A stretch of 64,000 bases of DNA from Streptomyces lasiicapitis (GCF_014646335.1 NZ_BMNG01000014.1:186001-250000), one strand, 5' to 3'; counted from the stretch's first letter, positions 1 through 8,311 are shown. Program-made: numbers and translations. The notes: generated by a model not told the origin, from the letters alone.

Positions 1-741
1 GAGTGCCTGGCCGGCATCCCCGGCTCCGCGGGCGCGACGCCGATCCAGAACGTGGGCGCGTACGGCCAGGAGGTCTCCTCGACGATCACCGAAGTGATCG
101 CGTACGACAGGAAGACCCGGGAAACGGTCACCATTCCGAACGCGGAATGCGACTTCTCGTACCGCCACAGTCGTTTCAAGGCCGATCCCGACCGCTTCGT
201 GGTCCTGCGGGTGCGGTTCGCCCTGGAGGACGCGGGCGGGATGAGCGCCCCCCTCGCCTACCCGGAGACCGCCCGCACGCTCGGCGTCGAGGCCGGCGAG
301 CGCGTGCCCGCGGCCATGGCCCGCGAGACCGTCCTCAAGCTGCGCGCGGGCAAGGGCATGGTGCTCGACCCCGAGGACCACGACAGCTGGTCGGCCGGGT
401 CGTTCTTCACCAACCCGATCCTCACGGACGAGCAGTTCGCCGTCTTCCACGCGCGCGTGGCCGAGCGGCTCGGCCCGGACACCGCCCCGCCCGCGTTCCC
501 CGCGGGCGACGGCCGCGTGAAGACCTCCGCGGCCTGGCTCATCGACAAGGCGGGCTTCACCAAGGGCTACGGCGACGGCCCCGCCCGCATCTCCAGCAAG
601 CACACGCTGGCCCTCACCAACCGCGGCGGCGCCACCACGGAGGACCTGCTCGCCCTGGCCCGCGAGGTCGTCGCGGGCGTGCGGGACGCCTTCGGCATCA
701 CGCTGGTCAACGAGCCGGTGACGGTGGGCGTCAGCCTCTAG
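1..741 (+). CDS. murB: UDP-N-acetylenolpyruvoylglucosamine reductase, C-terminal part (5' end outside window)
   Basis: Reduces UDP-GlcNAc-enolpyruvate to UDP-MurNAc with NADPH and FAD, the second committed cytoplasmic step of peptidoglycan synthesis. The visible 246 codons begin inside the FAD domain (GIPGSAGATPIQNVGAYGQE at fragment residues 5-24) and continue through the C-terminal substrate domain. The motif SAGSFFTNP contains the family's catalytic Ser (fragment residue 134), and LVNEPVTVG near the end fits the position of the catalytic Glu. The reading frame is open from base 1, so the start lies upstream of the window. It faces add convergently with a 13-bp gap that holds the palindrome GGCCCTAGGGCC (741-752). 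Identification is secure. Confidence 0.96.
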   Translation, partial: ECLAGIPGSAGATPIQNVGAYGQEVSSTITEVIAYDRKTRETVTIPNAECDFSYRHSRFKADPDRFVVLRVRFALEDAGGMSAPLAYPETARTLGVEAGERVPAAMARETVLKLRAGKGMVLDPEDHDSWSAGSFFTNPILTDEQFAVFHARVAERLGPDTAPPAFPAGDGRVKTSAAWLIDKAGFTKGYGDGPARISSKHTLALTNRGGATTEDLLALAREVVAGVRDAFGITLVNEPVTVGVSL

Positions 742-754
742 GCCCTAGGGCCGC

Positions 755-1774
755 TCACGACGCCAGCCACTCCCCGATCCCCGCCAGCAGCTTCTCCTGC
801 ACACCCGCCGGAGCCGCCGACCCCCGCACCGACTGCCGCGCGAGCTCGGCCAGATCGGCGTCCTCGAAGCCGTGGTGCTGCCGCGCGATCTCGTACTGCG
901 CGGCCAGGCGCGAGCCGAAGAGCAGCGGGTCGTCGGCGCCCAGCGCCATCGGCACCCCGGCGTCGTACAGCGTCCGCAGCGGCACGTCCTCGGGCTTCTC
1001 GTAGACCCCGAGCGCCACGTTGGACGACGGGCACACCTCGCAGGTCACGCCGCGCTCCGCGAGCCGCTTCAGCAGCCGCGGATCCTCGGCCGCCCGCACG
1101 CCGTGGCCGATGCGCCGCGCATGCAGGTCGTCCAGGCAGTCGCGCACCGACGCGGGCCCCGTCAACTCGCCGCCGTGCGGCGCCGCGAGCAGGCCGCCCT
1201 CGCGGGCGATGGCGAAGGCGCGGTCGAAGTCCCGCGCCATGCCCCGCCGTTCGTCGTTGGAGAGCCCGAAGCCGACGACACCGCGGTCGGCGTACCGCAC
1301 CGCCAGCCGGGCCAGCGTGCGGGCGTCCAGGGGGTGCTTCATGCGGTTCGCGGCGACCAGGACGCGCATGCCGAGCCCGGTCTCCCGTGAGGCGCTCTCG
1401 ACGGCGTCCAGGATGATCTCAAGGGCCGGGATGAGCCCGCCGAGCCGGGGCGCGTACGACGTCGGGTCGACCTGGATCTCCAGCCACCCCGACCCGTCCT
1501 TGATGTCCTCCTCGGCCGCTTCCCGCACCAGCCGCCGGATGTCATCGGGCTCCCGCAGACAGGACCGCGCCATGTCGTACAGCCGCTGGAAGCGGAACCA
1601 GCCCCGCTCGTCGGTGGCCCGCAGCTTCGGCGGGGTGCCGCCGGTCAGCGCCTCCGGCAGCCGGACCCCGTACTTGTCGGCGAGCTCAAGCAGCGTCGAG
1701 GGCCGCATCGACCCGGTGAAGTGCAGATGCAGATGGGCCTTGGGCAGCTCTCTTACGTCACGTACGCGCTCCAT
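755..1774 (-). CDS. add: Adenosine deaminase
   Basis: Cytoplasmic purine-salvage enzyme deaminating (deoxy)adenosine to (deoxy)inosine. The 339-residue protein has the amidohydrolase signature: metal-binding His pair in KAHLHLHFTGS (residues 12-22), HGGELTG, RIGHGVRA, CPSSNVALGV and the C-terminal ALGADDPLLFGS that supplies metal and catalytic Asp residues. I chose the ATG at 1774 because it gives MERVRDVRELPKAHLH, the usual short N-terminus; an in-frame ATG at 1825 would add 17 residues with no family resemblance. It is transcribed towards murB, and downstream of the aminotransferase gene on the same strand. One of several ADA paralogues usual in Streptomyces is likely, so the exact substrate is inferred. 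Confidence 0.9.
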   Translation of the reverse strand: MERVRDVRELPKAHLHLHFTGSMRPSTLLELADKYGVRLPEALTGGTPPKLRATDERGWFRFQRLYDMARSCLREPDDIRRLVREAAEEDIKDGSGWLEIQVDPTSYAPRLGGLIPALEIILDAVESASRETGLGMRVLVAANRMKHPLDARTLARLAVRYADRGVVGFGLSNDERRGMARDFDRAFAIAREGGLLAAPHGGELTGPASVRDCLDDLHARRIGHGVRAAEDPRLLKRLAERGVTCEVCPSSNVALGVYEKPEDVPLRTLYDAGVPMALGADDPLLFGSRLAAQYEIARQHHGFEDADLAELARQSVRGSAAPAGVQEKLLAGIGEWLAS

Positions 1775-1850
1775 TCCAGGATCTTGCCGTACGCACCCCG
1801 CGTCCCGGTAGCCGCTTTTTCCCATGGGGTACGCGCCTGAACAAAGAAAC

Positions 1851-1880
1851 GGACCACCGCATCACGTGATGCGGTGGTCC
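1851..1880 (-). terminator. Perfect 30-bp palindrome, likely terminator of the aminotransferase gene
   Basis: Bases 1851-1865 are the exact reverse complement of 1866-1880, giving up to 15 bp of stem (about 13 bp once a minimal loop is allowed). It lies 23 bp past the aminotransferase stop. There is no clear U-tract on either strand, as is usual for Streptomyces terminators. An operator role is possible because the perfect symmetry exceeds what a terminator needs. Confidence 0.65.
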
Positions 1881-1902
1881 GGTCCTCGTCGGAACGCGCG
1901 GG

Positions 1903-3129
1903 TCAGTCCCGCACCTCCGCCAGCAGCTTCTGCATCCGCGAGACGCCCTCGACCAGGTCCTCGTCGCCCAGGGCGTACGAGAGCCGCAGATAGCCCGGCG
2001 TCCCGAAGGCCTCACCGGGGACCACCGCGACCTCGACCTCCTCCAGGATGAGCGCGGCCAGCTCGACGGAGCTCTGCGGGCGCTTGCCGCGGATCTCCTT
2101 GCCGATCAGCGCCTTCACCGAGGGGTACACGTAGAACGCGCCCTCGGGCTCCGGGCACACGACGCCGTCGATCTCGTTCAGCATCCGCACGATCGTCCGG
2201 CGGCGCCGGTCGAAGGCCTCACGCATCCTGTCGACGGCCGTCAGGTCACCGGAGACGGCGGCGATGGCGGCGGCCTGCGCGACGTTGGAGACGTTGGACG
2301 TGGCGTGCGACTGGAGGTTCGTCGCGGCCTTCACGACGTCCTTCGGGCCGACGATCCACCCCACGCGCCAGCCGGTCATGGCGTACGTCTTCGCGACGCC
2401 GTTGACCACGATGCACTTGTCGCGCAGCTCGGGCAGGAGGGCGGGAAGGGAGGTGAACTGCGCGTCTCCGTAGACGAGGTGTTCGTAGATCTCGTCCGTC
2501 ATGACCCACAGGCCGTGCTCCAGGGCCCAGCGGCCGATGGCCTCCGCGTCCTCACGGCTGTACACGGCGCCCGTCGGGTTGGACGGGGACACGAAGAGCA
2601 CGACCTTCGTGTTCTCGGTGCGCGCGGCCTCCAGCTGCTCCACGGAGACGCGGTAGCCGGTGGTCTCGTCGGCGACGACGTCCACGGGGACACCGCCCGC
2701 GAGACGGATCGACTCCGGGTACGTCGTCCAGTACGGCGCCGGGACGATGACCTCGTCGCCCGGGTCGAGGATCGCGGCGAAGGCCTCGTAGATGGCCTGC
2801 TTGCCGCCGTTGGTCACCAGGATCTCGGAGACCTCGGGCTCGTAACCGGAGTCGCGCAGCGTCTTCGCGGCGATCGCGGCCTTCAGCTCGGGCAGGCCGC
2901 CGGCCGGCGTGTAGCGGTGGTACTTCGGGTTCTTGCAGGCCTCGACGGCCGCCTCGACGATGTAGTCCGGGGTCGGGAAGTCCGGCTCGCCCGCGCCGAA
3001 ACCGATCACCGGGCGCCCGGCGGCCTTGAGGGCCTTGGCCTTGGCGTCGACGGCGAGGGTCGCGGACTCGGAGATCGCGCCGACTCGGGCGGAGACCCGG
3101 CGCTCGGTGGGAGGAGTGACAGCGCTCAT
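1903..3129 (-). CDS. aspC: Pyridoxal phosphate-dependent aminotransferase (aspartate aminotransferase type)
   Basis: Fold-type I aminotransferase, probably interconverting aspartate/oxaloacetate with glutamate/2-oxoglutarate in the cytoplasm. The 408-residue protein shows GFGAGEPDFPTPDYI near the N-terminus, YTPAGGLPELK, SPSNPTGAVYS (the family's Asn/Pro motif), TDEIYEHLVYG and the PLP-Lys at residue 247 in NGVAKTYAMTGWRVGW, with the conserved Arg in YLRLSYAL at the C-terminus. The start at 3129 (MSAVTPP) is preferred; MGPMSAV at 3138 is possible. The frame stays open upstream but that part has no family resemblance and runs through the tRNA. Substrate choice among class I aminotransferases is inferred. 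Confidence 0.88.
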   Translation of the reverse strand: MSAVTPPTERRVSARVGAISESATLAVDAKAKALKAAGRPVIGFGAGEPDFPTPDYIVEAAVEACKNPKYHRYTPAGGLPELKAAIAAKTLRDSGYEPEVSEILVTNGGKQAIYEAFAAILDPGDEVIVPAPYWTTYPESIRLAGGVPVDVVADETTGYRVSVEQLEAARTENTKVVLFVSPSNPTGAVYSREDAEAIGRWALEHGLWVMTDEIYEHLVYGDAQFTSLPALLPELRDKCIVVNGVAKTYAMTGWRVGWIVGPKDVVKAATNLQSHATSNVSNVAQAAAIAAVSGDLTAVDRMREAFDRRRRTIVRMLNEIDGVVCPEPEGAFYVYPSVKALIGKEIRGKRPQSSVELAALILEEVEVAVVPGEAFGTPGYLRLSYALGDEDLVEGVSRMQKLLAEVRD

Positions 3130-3335
3130 GGGGCCCATCGTTCCAGACCGGAAACCCCCGGGACACACGGGTTTCCAGGACGGGCGGATCCGGCGCCCGA
3201 TCCGCGGGCGGATCTCTTCCTGTTCGACGGGGGGCCCCGGACCACGTACACTCACTCGTCGTTGGCCCTCACCGGCAGCACCTTCCGAACGCACTCGGTG
3301 CACACGGTCGGATGCTGTAGGTTGGGGGAAATCAA

Positions 3336-3408
3336 AGGGTCGTAGCTCAATTGGTAGAGCACTGGTCTCCAAAACCAGCGGTTGGGGGTTCAAGTCCCTC
3401 CGGCCCTG
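3336..3408 (+). tRNA. trnW: tRNA-Trp (anticodon CCA)
   Basis: The cloverleaf can be drawn by eye: acceptor arm AGGGTCG (3336-3342) pairs with CGGCCCT (3401-3407) including one G.U; the D-arm is TAGCTCAATTGGTAGAGC-like; the anticodon stem CTGGT/ACCAG closes loop CTCCAAA with anticodon CCA; the T-arm contains GGTTCAAGTCC. The 3' CCA is not encoded (GCTACAC follows), so it must be added post-transcriptionally. It sits just upstream of secE, an arrangement known in Streptomyces. Confidence 0.97.
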
Positions 3409-3514
3409 CTACACACACCTTCGCCAGGATGTGTGCGCATGTACGTACTGCATTGCACCGCCGTGCGGCTCAACCGGGCGCGGCACGGCCACGACCCGGA
3501 ATCAGGTGAGACGA

Positions 3515-3799
3515 GTGACGGACGCCGTGGGCTCCATCGACATGCCTGATGCCCAGGACGAGGCGCCCGACAAGAAGAGGGCGCGCAAGGGCGGCAAGCG
3601 CGGCAAGAAGGGCCCGTTCGGCCGACTGGCGCTTTTCTACCGCCAGATCGTCGCCGAGCTTCGCAAGGTCGTCTGGCCGACGCGCAGCCAGCTCACGACG
3701 TACACGACAGTCGTGATCATCTTTGTCGTCATCATGATCGGTCTCGTGACCGTGATTGACTATGGCTTCAGCAACCTCATCAAGTACGTCTTCGGCTAA
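3515..3799 (+). CDS. secE: Preprotein translocase subunit SecE
   Basis: Small essential subunit of the SecYEG channel in the cytoplasmic membrane. The 94-residue product has a charged, Lys/Arg-rich N-terminal half (KKRARKGGKRGKKG), the conserved amphipathic segment FYRQIVAELRKVVWPTRSQL and one C-terminal membrane helix (about residues 62-85, VVIIFVVIMIGLVTVI). The GTG at 3515 is preceded by an AGGTGAG ribosome-binding site and gives the usual MTDAVG start; longer in-frame starts run into the tRNA. nusG follows 77 bp downstream, the classical secE-nusG pair. Confidence 0.97.
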   Translation: MTDAVGSIDMPDAQDEAPDKKRARKGGKRGKKGPFGRLALFYRQIVAELRKVVWPTRSQLTTYTTVVIIFVVIMIGLVTVIDYGFSNLIKYVFG

Positions 3800-3876
3800 G
3801 CCGAAAGCGAAGGGCGCCGCGCCAGGCGCCCCTTTCGCGCGTTCCACCCCTATGTATCCAGGAAGAAGCAGCCACC

Positions 3877-4821
3877 GTGTCTGACCCGAACCTGAACGAC
3901 GCCATCGAGTCGGCGGAGTCCGTGGAGGACCAGCTCGACATCGTCGAGGCGGCGGACGCCGAGGACCCGGACCAGGCCGAAGCTGCCGACGCCGCCGCGG
4001 GCGAGCCCGCCGAGGTGGCGGCCCTGCACGTGGAGTCCGACGAGGAGGCGGCCGCCGGCGGCATCGCCGTCGCCGAGACCGACGAGGACGCCGAAGCCGA
4101 CGAGGACACCGAGGTCGAAGAGGCCGCGGCGACCGACGAGGACGAGGACGCCGAGGTCACCGAGACCGCCGAGGACGAGGCCCCCGTCGAGGAGGCCGAG
4201 CCGGTCGACCCGATCGCCGCCCTGCGCGAGGAACTCCGCGGCCTGCCCGGCGAGTGGTACGTCATCCACACGTACGCCGGTTACGAGAACCGCGTGAAGA
4301 CCAACCTCGAGCAGCGCGCCGTCTCGCTGAACGTCGAGGACTTCATCTTCCAGGCCGAGGTGCCGCAGGAAGAGGTCGCGCAGATCAAGAACGGCGAGCG
4401 CAAGACCATCCGTCAGAACAAGCTCCCCGGCTACGTCCTGGTGCGCATGGACCTGACGAACGAGTCCTGGGGCGTCGTCCGCAACACCCCCGGCGTCACC
4501 GGCTTCGTCGGCAACGCCTACGACCCGTACCCGCTGACCCTGGACGAGATCGTCAAGATGCTCGCCCCGGAGGCCGAGGAGAAGGCCGCCCGCGAGGCCG
4601 CCGAGGCCGAGGGCAAGCCCGCCCCGCAGCGCAAGGTCGAGGTCCAGGTCCTGGACTTCGAGGTCGGCGACTCGGTCACCGTCACCGACGGCCCGTTCGC
4701 CACGCTGCAGGCCACGATCAACGAGATCAACGCCGACTCGAAGAAGGTCAAGGGCCTCGTCGAGATCTTCGGCCGCGAGACCCCGGTCGAGCTGAGCTTC
4801 GACCAGATCCAGAAGAACTAG
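3877..4821 (+). CDS. nusG: Transcription termination/antitermination factor NusG
   Basis: Binds RNA polymerase at the clamp and modulates pausing and Rho termination, and couples transcription to translation. The 314-residue protein has an acidic, Ala/Glu/Asp-rich N-terminal extension of about 125 residues, then the NGN domain from residue 126 (EWYVIHTYAGYENRV, LPGYVLVRM, NTPGVTGFVG) and a KOW domain from about residue 262 (VGDSVTVTDGPFA). E. coli NusG is about 181 residues, so the extension accounts for the extra length; such extensions are known in Streptomyces. The start is the GTG at 3877 after AGGAAG. A strong terminator follows at 4841-4880. Confidence 0.97.
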   Translation: MSDPNLNDAIESAESVEDQLDIVEAADAEDPDQAEAADAAAGEPAEVAALHVESDEEAAAGGIAVAETDEDAEADEDTEVEEAAATDEDEDAEVTETAEDEAPVEEAEPVDPIAALREELRGLPGEWYVIHTYAGYENRVKTNLEQRAVSLNVEDFIFQAEVPQEEVAQIKNGERKTIRQNKLPGYVLVRMDLTNESWGVVRNTPGVTGFVGNAYDPYPLTLDEIVKMLAPEAEEKAAREAAEAEGKPAPQRKVEVQVLDFEVGDSVTVTDGPFATLQATINEINADSKKVKGLVEIFGRETPVELSFDQIQKN

Positions 4822-4840
4822 CTCGACGATCTTCTTGGGC

Positions 4841-4880
4841 AAAGCCCCTGAGCAGCGGGAAACCGCAGCTCAGGGGCTTT
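4841..4880 (+). terminator. Terminator after nusG
   Basis: A 13-bp perfect stem AAAGCCCCTGAGC (4841-4853) pairs with its complement at 4868-4880, loop of 14 nt, ending in TTT. It lies 20 bp past the nusG stop and should separate tRNA-Trp-secE-nusG from what follows. Confidence 0.85.
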
Positions 4881-4883
4881 GTC

Positions 4884-4919
4884 GTGGGCGATCCCGTGGG
4901 TGACCCTGTGGGCGATCCC
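4884..4919 (+). repeat. Three tandem 12-bp repeats after the nusG terminator
   Basis: GTGGGCGATCCC (4884-4895), GTGGGTGACCCT (4896-4907) and GTGGGCGATCCC (4908-4919); units 1 and 3 are identical and unit 2 differs at two positions. The rest of the 4822-5124 gap shows no gene and no clear promoter. Confidence 0.8.
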
Positions 4920-5124
4920 AAGTAGATGTGTTCTGCGCCACAACCATCCGGCGCCTCGGGCTGTCTCACTTGTAGACGGAAACGCCCGGTCTCTTCCTCC
5001 ACGACACCTCAGCCCGCTTATGGGGATCTCTGTCGCCATGAGCGGCGATTTTTGGTGCTCTGCGGCGGTATGGCATGCCGGGCTCTCTCACCGACAAGCA
5101 CCGACAAGCAAGGGGGACCACCTG

Positions 5125-5652
5125 ATGCGTGCCCGCAAGACCGCGATCGCCGCCTCCGCCTGCGCCTTCGTCCTGCTCGGCGCCGGCTCGGCGCTGGCCG
5201 GAACCGGCCCCGCGCCCGCGCCCGACGCCAGAAAAGCCGCTCCCCAGTCGACCGCACCCTCTGCCGAGGGCAACCCGAGGAGCGCCAAGGCCCAGGCGGC
5301 CGGGGTCTGTTCCGACGCCTACCAGATCGGCACCACCGCGTACATCGACCGGAAGGGAGCGCACGCCGCGTCGGTGAAGCAGTTCTACTCGCCCAAGTGC
5401 AAGAAGAACTACGGCTACGTCTGGGTGTGGCAGAGCTTCCGCGACAAGGTCAAGGACTACGACGTCAGCACCGGCGTGTACAGCTACGCGCGGGACGAGA
5501 TCGTCGGCCAGGACTGGTGGAACAAGACCAACCTGCAGGAATTCTGGTCGCTGCCCGCCGCCACGGCGTCGGAGTGCACGTCGGCGATCGGTCAGCTGCG
5601 CGCTCCCGGAGACGCGCTCACGGGTCAGGCCATGACGTCCAAGCGCTGCTGA
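5125..5652 (+). CDS. Secreted protein of unknown function between nusG and rplK
   Basis: I do not recognise a characterised function. The 175-residue product starts with a signal peptide (MRARKTAIAASACAFVLLGA), probable cleavage after ALA at residue 25, then a low-complexity Ala/Pro linker to about residue 58. A compact Cys-containing domain follows, with four cysteines (C62, C92, C151 and the C-terminal C175) that could form two disulfides outside the cell. The segment around C92 (VKQFYSPKCKKNYGYVWVW) faintly recalls secreted actinobacterial DUF2690-type proteins; this is a weak impression. AGGGGG at about 5111 is a fair ribosome-binding site. It has its own terminators on both sides, so it is probably an independent unit. 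In S. coelicolor nusG is, to my knowledge, directly followed by rplK, so the gene looks inserted. Confidence 0.8.
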   Translation: MRARKTAIAASACAFVLLGAGSALAGTGPAPAPDARKAAPQSTAPSAEGNPRSAKAQAAGVCSDAYQIGTTAYIDRKGAHAASVKQFYSPKCKKNYGYVWVWQSFRDKVKDYDVSTGVYSYARDEIVGQDWWNKTNLQEFWSLPAATASECTSAIGQLRAPGDALTGQAMTSKRC

Positions 5653-5687
5653 GAGCGGAGCCCGGAGGCCCTGCCTCCGGTGCCACA

Positions 5688-5731
5688 AGGCCGCGGGCCC
5701 CGACCCTTGGGAGGTCGGGGCCCGCGGGCCT
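5688..5731 (+). terminator. Terminator after the secreted-protein gene
   Basis: A very GC-rich hairpin: left arm 5688-5705 pairs with 5713-5731 over 18 bp with a single bulged base; loop of about 7 nt. No U-tract. It insulates rplK from the upstream gene. Confidence 0.8.
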
Positions 5732-5745
5732 GTTCGAGTATCGGT

Positions 5746-5774
5746 TTGGGCCCCGCCGAGATACCCGTTATCGT
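5746..5774 (+). promoter_or_regulatory. Candidate rplK-rplA promoter
   Basis: TTGGGC (5746-5751), 17-bp spacer, TATCGT (5769-5774). It lies between the terminator and rplK, leaving a leader of about 85 nt that contains the 12-bp palindrome CGATGATCATCG (5811-5822). Pattern match only. Confidence 0.4.
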
Positions 5775-5866
5775 AGTGCGGTATGCCTCCATCCGGATGA
5801 TCGCGACTATCGATGATCATCGCCACGGATGCGGCTCAACACTCTCACTAGGACCCGGAGAGAGCA

Positions 5867-6301
5867 ATGCCTCCCAAGAAGAAGAAGGTCACGGGGCTCA
5901 TCAAGCTCCAGATCCAGGCCGGCGCCGCCAACCCGGCCCCGCCTGTCGGCCCCGCGCTGGGCCAGCACGGCGTGAACATCATGGAGTTCTGCAAGGCCTA
6001 CAACGCCGCGACCGAGTCGCAGCGTGGCTGGGTGATCCCGGTGGAGATCACGGTCTACGAAGACCGTTCCTTCACCTTCATCACCAAGACGCCGCCGGCC
6101 GCCAAGATGATCCTGAAGGCCGCGGGTGTCGAGAAGGGCTCCGGCGAGCCCCACAAGACCAAGGTCGCCAAGATCACCGAGGCGCAGGTCCGCGAGATCG
6201 CCACCACCAAGATGCCCGACCTCAACGCGAACGACCTGGACGCCGCGTCGAAGATCATCGCCGGCACCGCCCGTTCCATGGGCATCACGGTCGAGGGCTG
6301 A
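5867..6301 (+). CDS. rplK: 50S ribosomal protein L11
   Basis: Part of the GTPase-associated centre of the 50S subunit and the site where thiostrepton-type antibiotics bind. The 144-residue length is normal. The N-terminal domain has the Pro-rich loop [15 protein letters not shown], followed by the RNA-binding C-terminal domain with [20 protein letters not shown] precedes the ATG by about 7 nt. rplA follows 79 bp later and is probably co-transcribed. Confidence 0.99.
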
Positions 6302-6380
6302 CCTCAACCCCGCCTGACCTCATGTGGCAGGGCCTGCGCGGCCCGGACCACGAACTCCAAACCTGAACTCAGGAGTAGAA

Positions 6381-7103
6381 GTGAAGCGCAGCAAGACTCT
6401 CCGCGCTGCGGACGCGAAGATCGACCGGGACAAGCTGTACGCCCCGCTCGAGGCCGTCCGTCTCGCCAAGGAGACCTCCGCGAGCAAGTTCGACGGCACC
6501 GTCGAGGTCGCCTTCCGCCTGGGTGTCGACCCGCGCAAGGCCGACCAGATGGTCCGTGGCACCGTGAACCTCCCGCACGGCACCGGCAAGACCGCCCGGG
6601 TCCTGGTCTTCGCGACCGGTGACCGTGCTGCGGCCGCGGAAGCCGCTGGGGCCGACATCGTCGGCGCCGACGAGCTCATCGACGAGGTCGCGAAGGGCCG
6701 CCTGGACTTCGACGCCGTCGTCGCCACCCCGGACCTCATGGGCAAGGTCGGCCGCCTCGGCCGCGTGCTCGGTCCGCGTGGTCTGATGCCGAACCCGAAG
6801 ACCGGCACCGTCACCCCCGACGTCGTGAAGGCTGTCAACGACATCAAGGGCGGCAAGATCGAGTTCCGCGTCGACAAGCACTCGAACCTGCACTTCATCA
6901 TCGGCAAGGTGTCCTTCGACGACACCAAGCTGGTGGAGAACTACGCCGCGGCCCTGGAGGAGATCCTCCGTCTGAAGCCGTCGGCCGCGAAGGGCCGGTA
7001 CATCAAGAAGGCCGCCCTCACCACCACGATGGGCCCCGGCATTCCGCTGGACTCCAACCGCACCCGCAACCTCCTCGTCGAGGAGGACCCGGCCGCCGTC
7101 TGA
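6381..7103 (+). CDS. rplA: 50S ribosomal protein L1
   Basis: L1-stalk protein that moves deacylated tRNA out of the E site; in many bacteria it represses its own operon by binding the leader mRNA. The 240-residue product has the family motif LMPNPKTGTV and GKVSFDDTKLVENY. The start chosen is the GTG at 6381 (VKRSKTL), with AGGAG at 6371-6375; an upstream in-frame ATG at 6324 would add residues that do not resemble L1. The unit ends with a terminator at 7137-7173. Confidence 0.98.
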   Translation: MKRSKTLRAADAKIDRDKLYAPLEAVRLAKETSASKFDGTVEVAFRLGVDPRKADQMVRGTVNLPHGTGKTARVLVFATGDRAAAAEAAGADIVGADELIDEVAKGRLDFDAVVATPDLMGKVGRLGRVLGPRGLMPNPKTGTVTPDVVKAVNDIKGGKIEFRVDKHSNLHFIIGKVSFDDTKLVENYAAALEEILRLKPSAAKGRYIKKAALTTTMGPGIPLDSNRTRNLLVEEDPAAV

Positions 7104-7136
7104 CACTGACGACAGCCGCGCGTCTGGCGCGTTTGT

Positions 7137-7178
7137 GACGGGTCCCGCAACCATTCAGGGTGCGGGACCCGTCCCGTT
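7137..7178 (+). terminator. Terminator after rplA
   Basis: Stem GACGGGTCCCGCA (7137-7149) pairs perfectly with 7161-7173, 11-nt loop, followed by CCGTTTT. A textbook factor-independent terminator 33 bp past the rplA stop. Confidence 0.85.
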
Positions 7179-7315
7179 TTCCGGGTACATGCTCGTGCAA
7201 CGGGCCGTGCCCGCAGGTGCTTTGGATTCGCAGAAGTTCGGACAGGTACGAGGTACGCGGACGAGCGGGCTGCGCTAACGTGCCGGCTCTCCATCGACGC
7301 AAGGGGTGGGACGAC

Positions 7316-8209
7316 ATGAACGGCACGACTGTGCGACGCGTGGCTCTGGCGATCGCGGCCGCGGCGGCTCTGACCGGGATCACGGCCTGTGGCTCGTCGG
7401 ACGACTCGGACGGCTCCAAGGGCGCGGACGAGGGCAAGGGCGGCCTGAACGCCAACCCGATATCCGCGCTGCGCACCATCCAGAACACGACCGACAAGGC
7501 GGACTCCGCCAAGGTCGAGTCCGAGACGACCATGGGCAGCGTGATGTCCATGGAGGCCAAGGGCGCCCTCGGCTGGGCCGACGGCCTCACCGGCAACATG
7601 ACCATCACGTACACCGGTGGCCAGATGGCCGAGACGATGCGCCAGGCGGGCAACACCTCCATGGAGGCCCGCTATCTGCCCGAGGCCTACTACGCGAGGA
7701 TGGGCGAGCAGTTCGCCTCCCAGGCCGGCGGCAAGCACTGGGTGAAGTACGCGTACGACGACCTGGAGAAGATCGGCGGCGGCTCGGGCGCGTACATGAA
7801 GGACGCGATGCAGAACAGCACGCCGCAGCAGTCGGTGAAGATGCTGCTCGCCTCCGGGGACGTGAAGAAGGTCGGCGAGGAGGACGTGCGCGGCGTGAAC
7901 ACCACGCACTACTCCGGGACGGTCGACGTCGCCGAGCTCGCGGAGAAGAGCTCCGGCCTCAGCGAGTCCCAACTCGCGGACATGAAGAACCAGTTGGAGC
8001 AGGCCGGCATCACCACCGAGACCATCGACATCTGGGTCAACGACGAGAACCTGCTCGTGAAGAAGACCGAGCGGGGCCAGATGAAGACCGGCACGCTGTC
8101 CGCCACCGCCTACTACAGCGACTACGGCACCGAGGTCTCCGCCGAGGAGCCGCCCGCCGACGACACCGCGGACTTCAAGGACCTGATGAACCGCCAGCCC
8201 GGCGTGTAG
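7316..8209 (+). CDS. Putative lipoprotein (LppX/LprAFG-like), first of a tandem pair
   Basis: The 297-residue product has an N-terminal export signal with a lipobox ending I-T-A-C at Cys25 (LTGITACGSS), so it should be diacylated and anchored on the outer face of the cytoplasmic membrane. The mature part lacks membrane helices and has repeated beta-strand-like stretches such as SVKMLLASGDVKKVGEEDV and VNTTHYSGTVD. These match segments of the next gene (DLKKVGTEKVEGVETTRYTG), so the two are paralogues. The overall look fits lipid- or glycolipid-carrier lipoproteins of the LppX/LprG type; that assignment is tentative. ATG at 7316 follows AAGGGGTGGG. S. coelicolor also has two lipoprotein genes here (memory). 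Confidence 0.85.
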   Translation: MNGTTVRRVALAIAAAAALTGITACGSSDDSDGSKGADEGKGGLNANPISALRTIQNTTDKADSAKVESETTMGSVMSMEAKGALGWADGLTGNMTITYTGGQMAETMRQAGNTSMEARYLPEAYYARMGEQFASQAGGKHWVKYAYDDLEKIGGGSGAYMKDAMQNSTPQQSVKMLLASGDVKKVGEEDVRGVNTTHYSGTVDVAELAEKSSGLSESQLADMKNQLEQAGITTETIDIWVNDENLLVKKTERGQMKTGTLSATAYYSDYGTEVSAEEPPADDTADFKDLMNRQPGV

Positions 8210-8229
8210 CCGAGGTCGATAACGGTCGA

Positions 8230-8262
8230 TACCCGAAGGAGAGTCCCCCTCTCCTTCGGGTA
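8230..8262 (+). terminator. Terminator between the two lipoprotein genes
   Basis: 14-bp perfect stem TACCCGAAGGAGAG (8230-8243) with 8249-8262 and a 5-nt loop TCCCC. It implies that the second lipoprotein has its own promoter. Confidence 0.75.
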
Positions 8263-8311
8263 ATCTCAGCCCACCGCAATAAGTGGATCAAATGTTCCTA
8301 GGGGTGGGGTC

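Larger units (their letters stand above)
4822..5124 (+). other. 303-bp gap after nusG
   Basis: Contains the nusG terminator, three 12-bp tandem repeats and the upstream region of the secreted-protein gene. No confident promoter could be assigned; no further gene. Confidence 0.55.

Noticed and set aside
52..741. Complete murB-like gene starting at position 52
   Set aside because: The frame is open to base 1 and residues before it (GIPGSAGATP) belong to MurB; the gene is truncated by the window edge.
3130..3393. N-terminal extension of the aminotransferase to 3393
   Set aside because: It would overlap the tRNA-Trp gene and has no family similarity.
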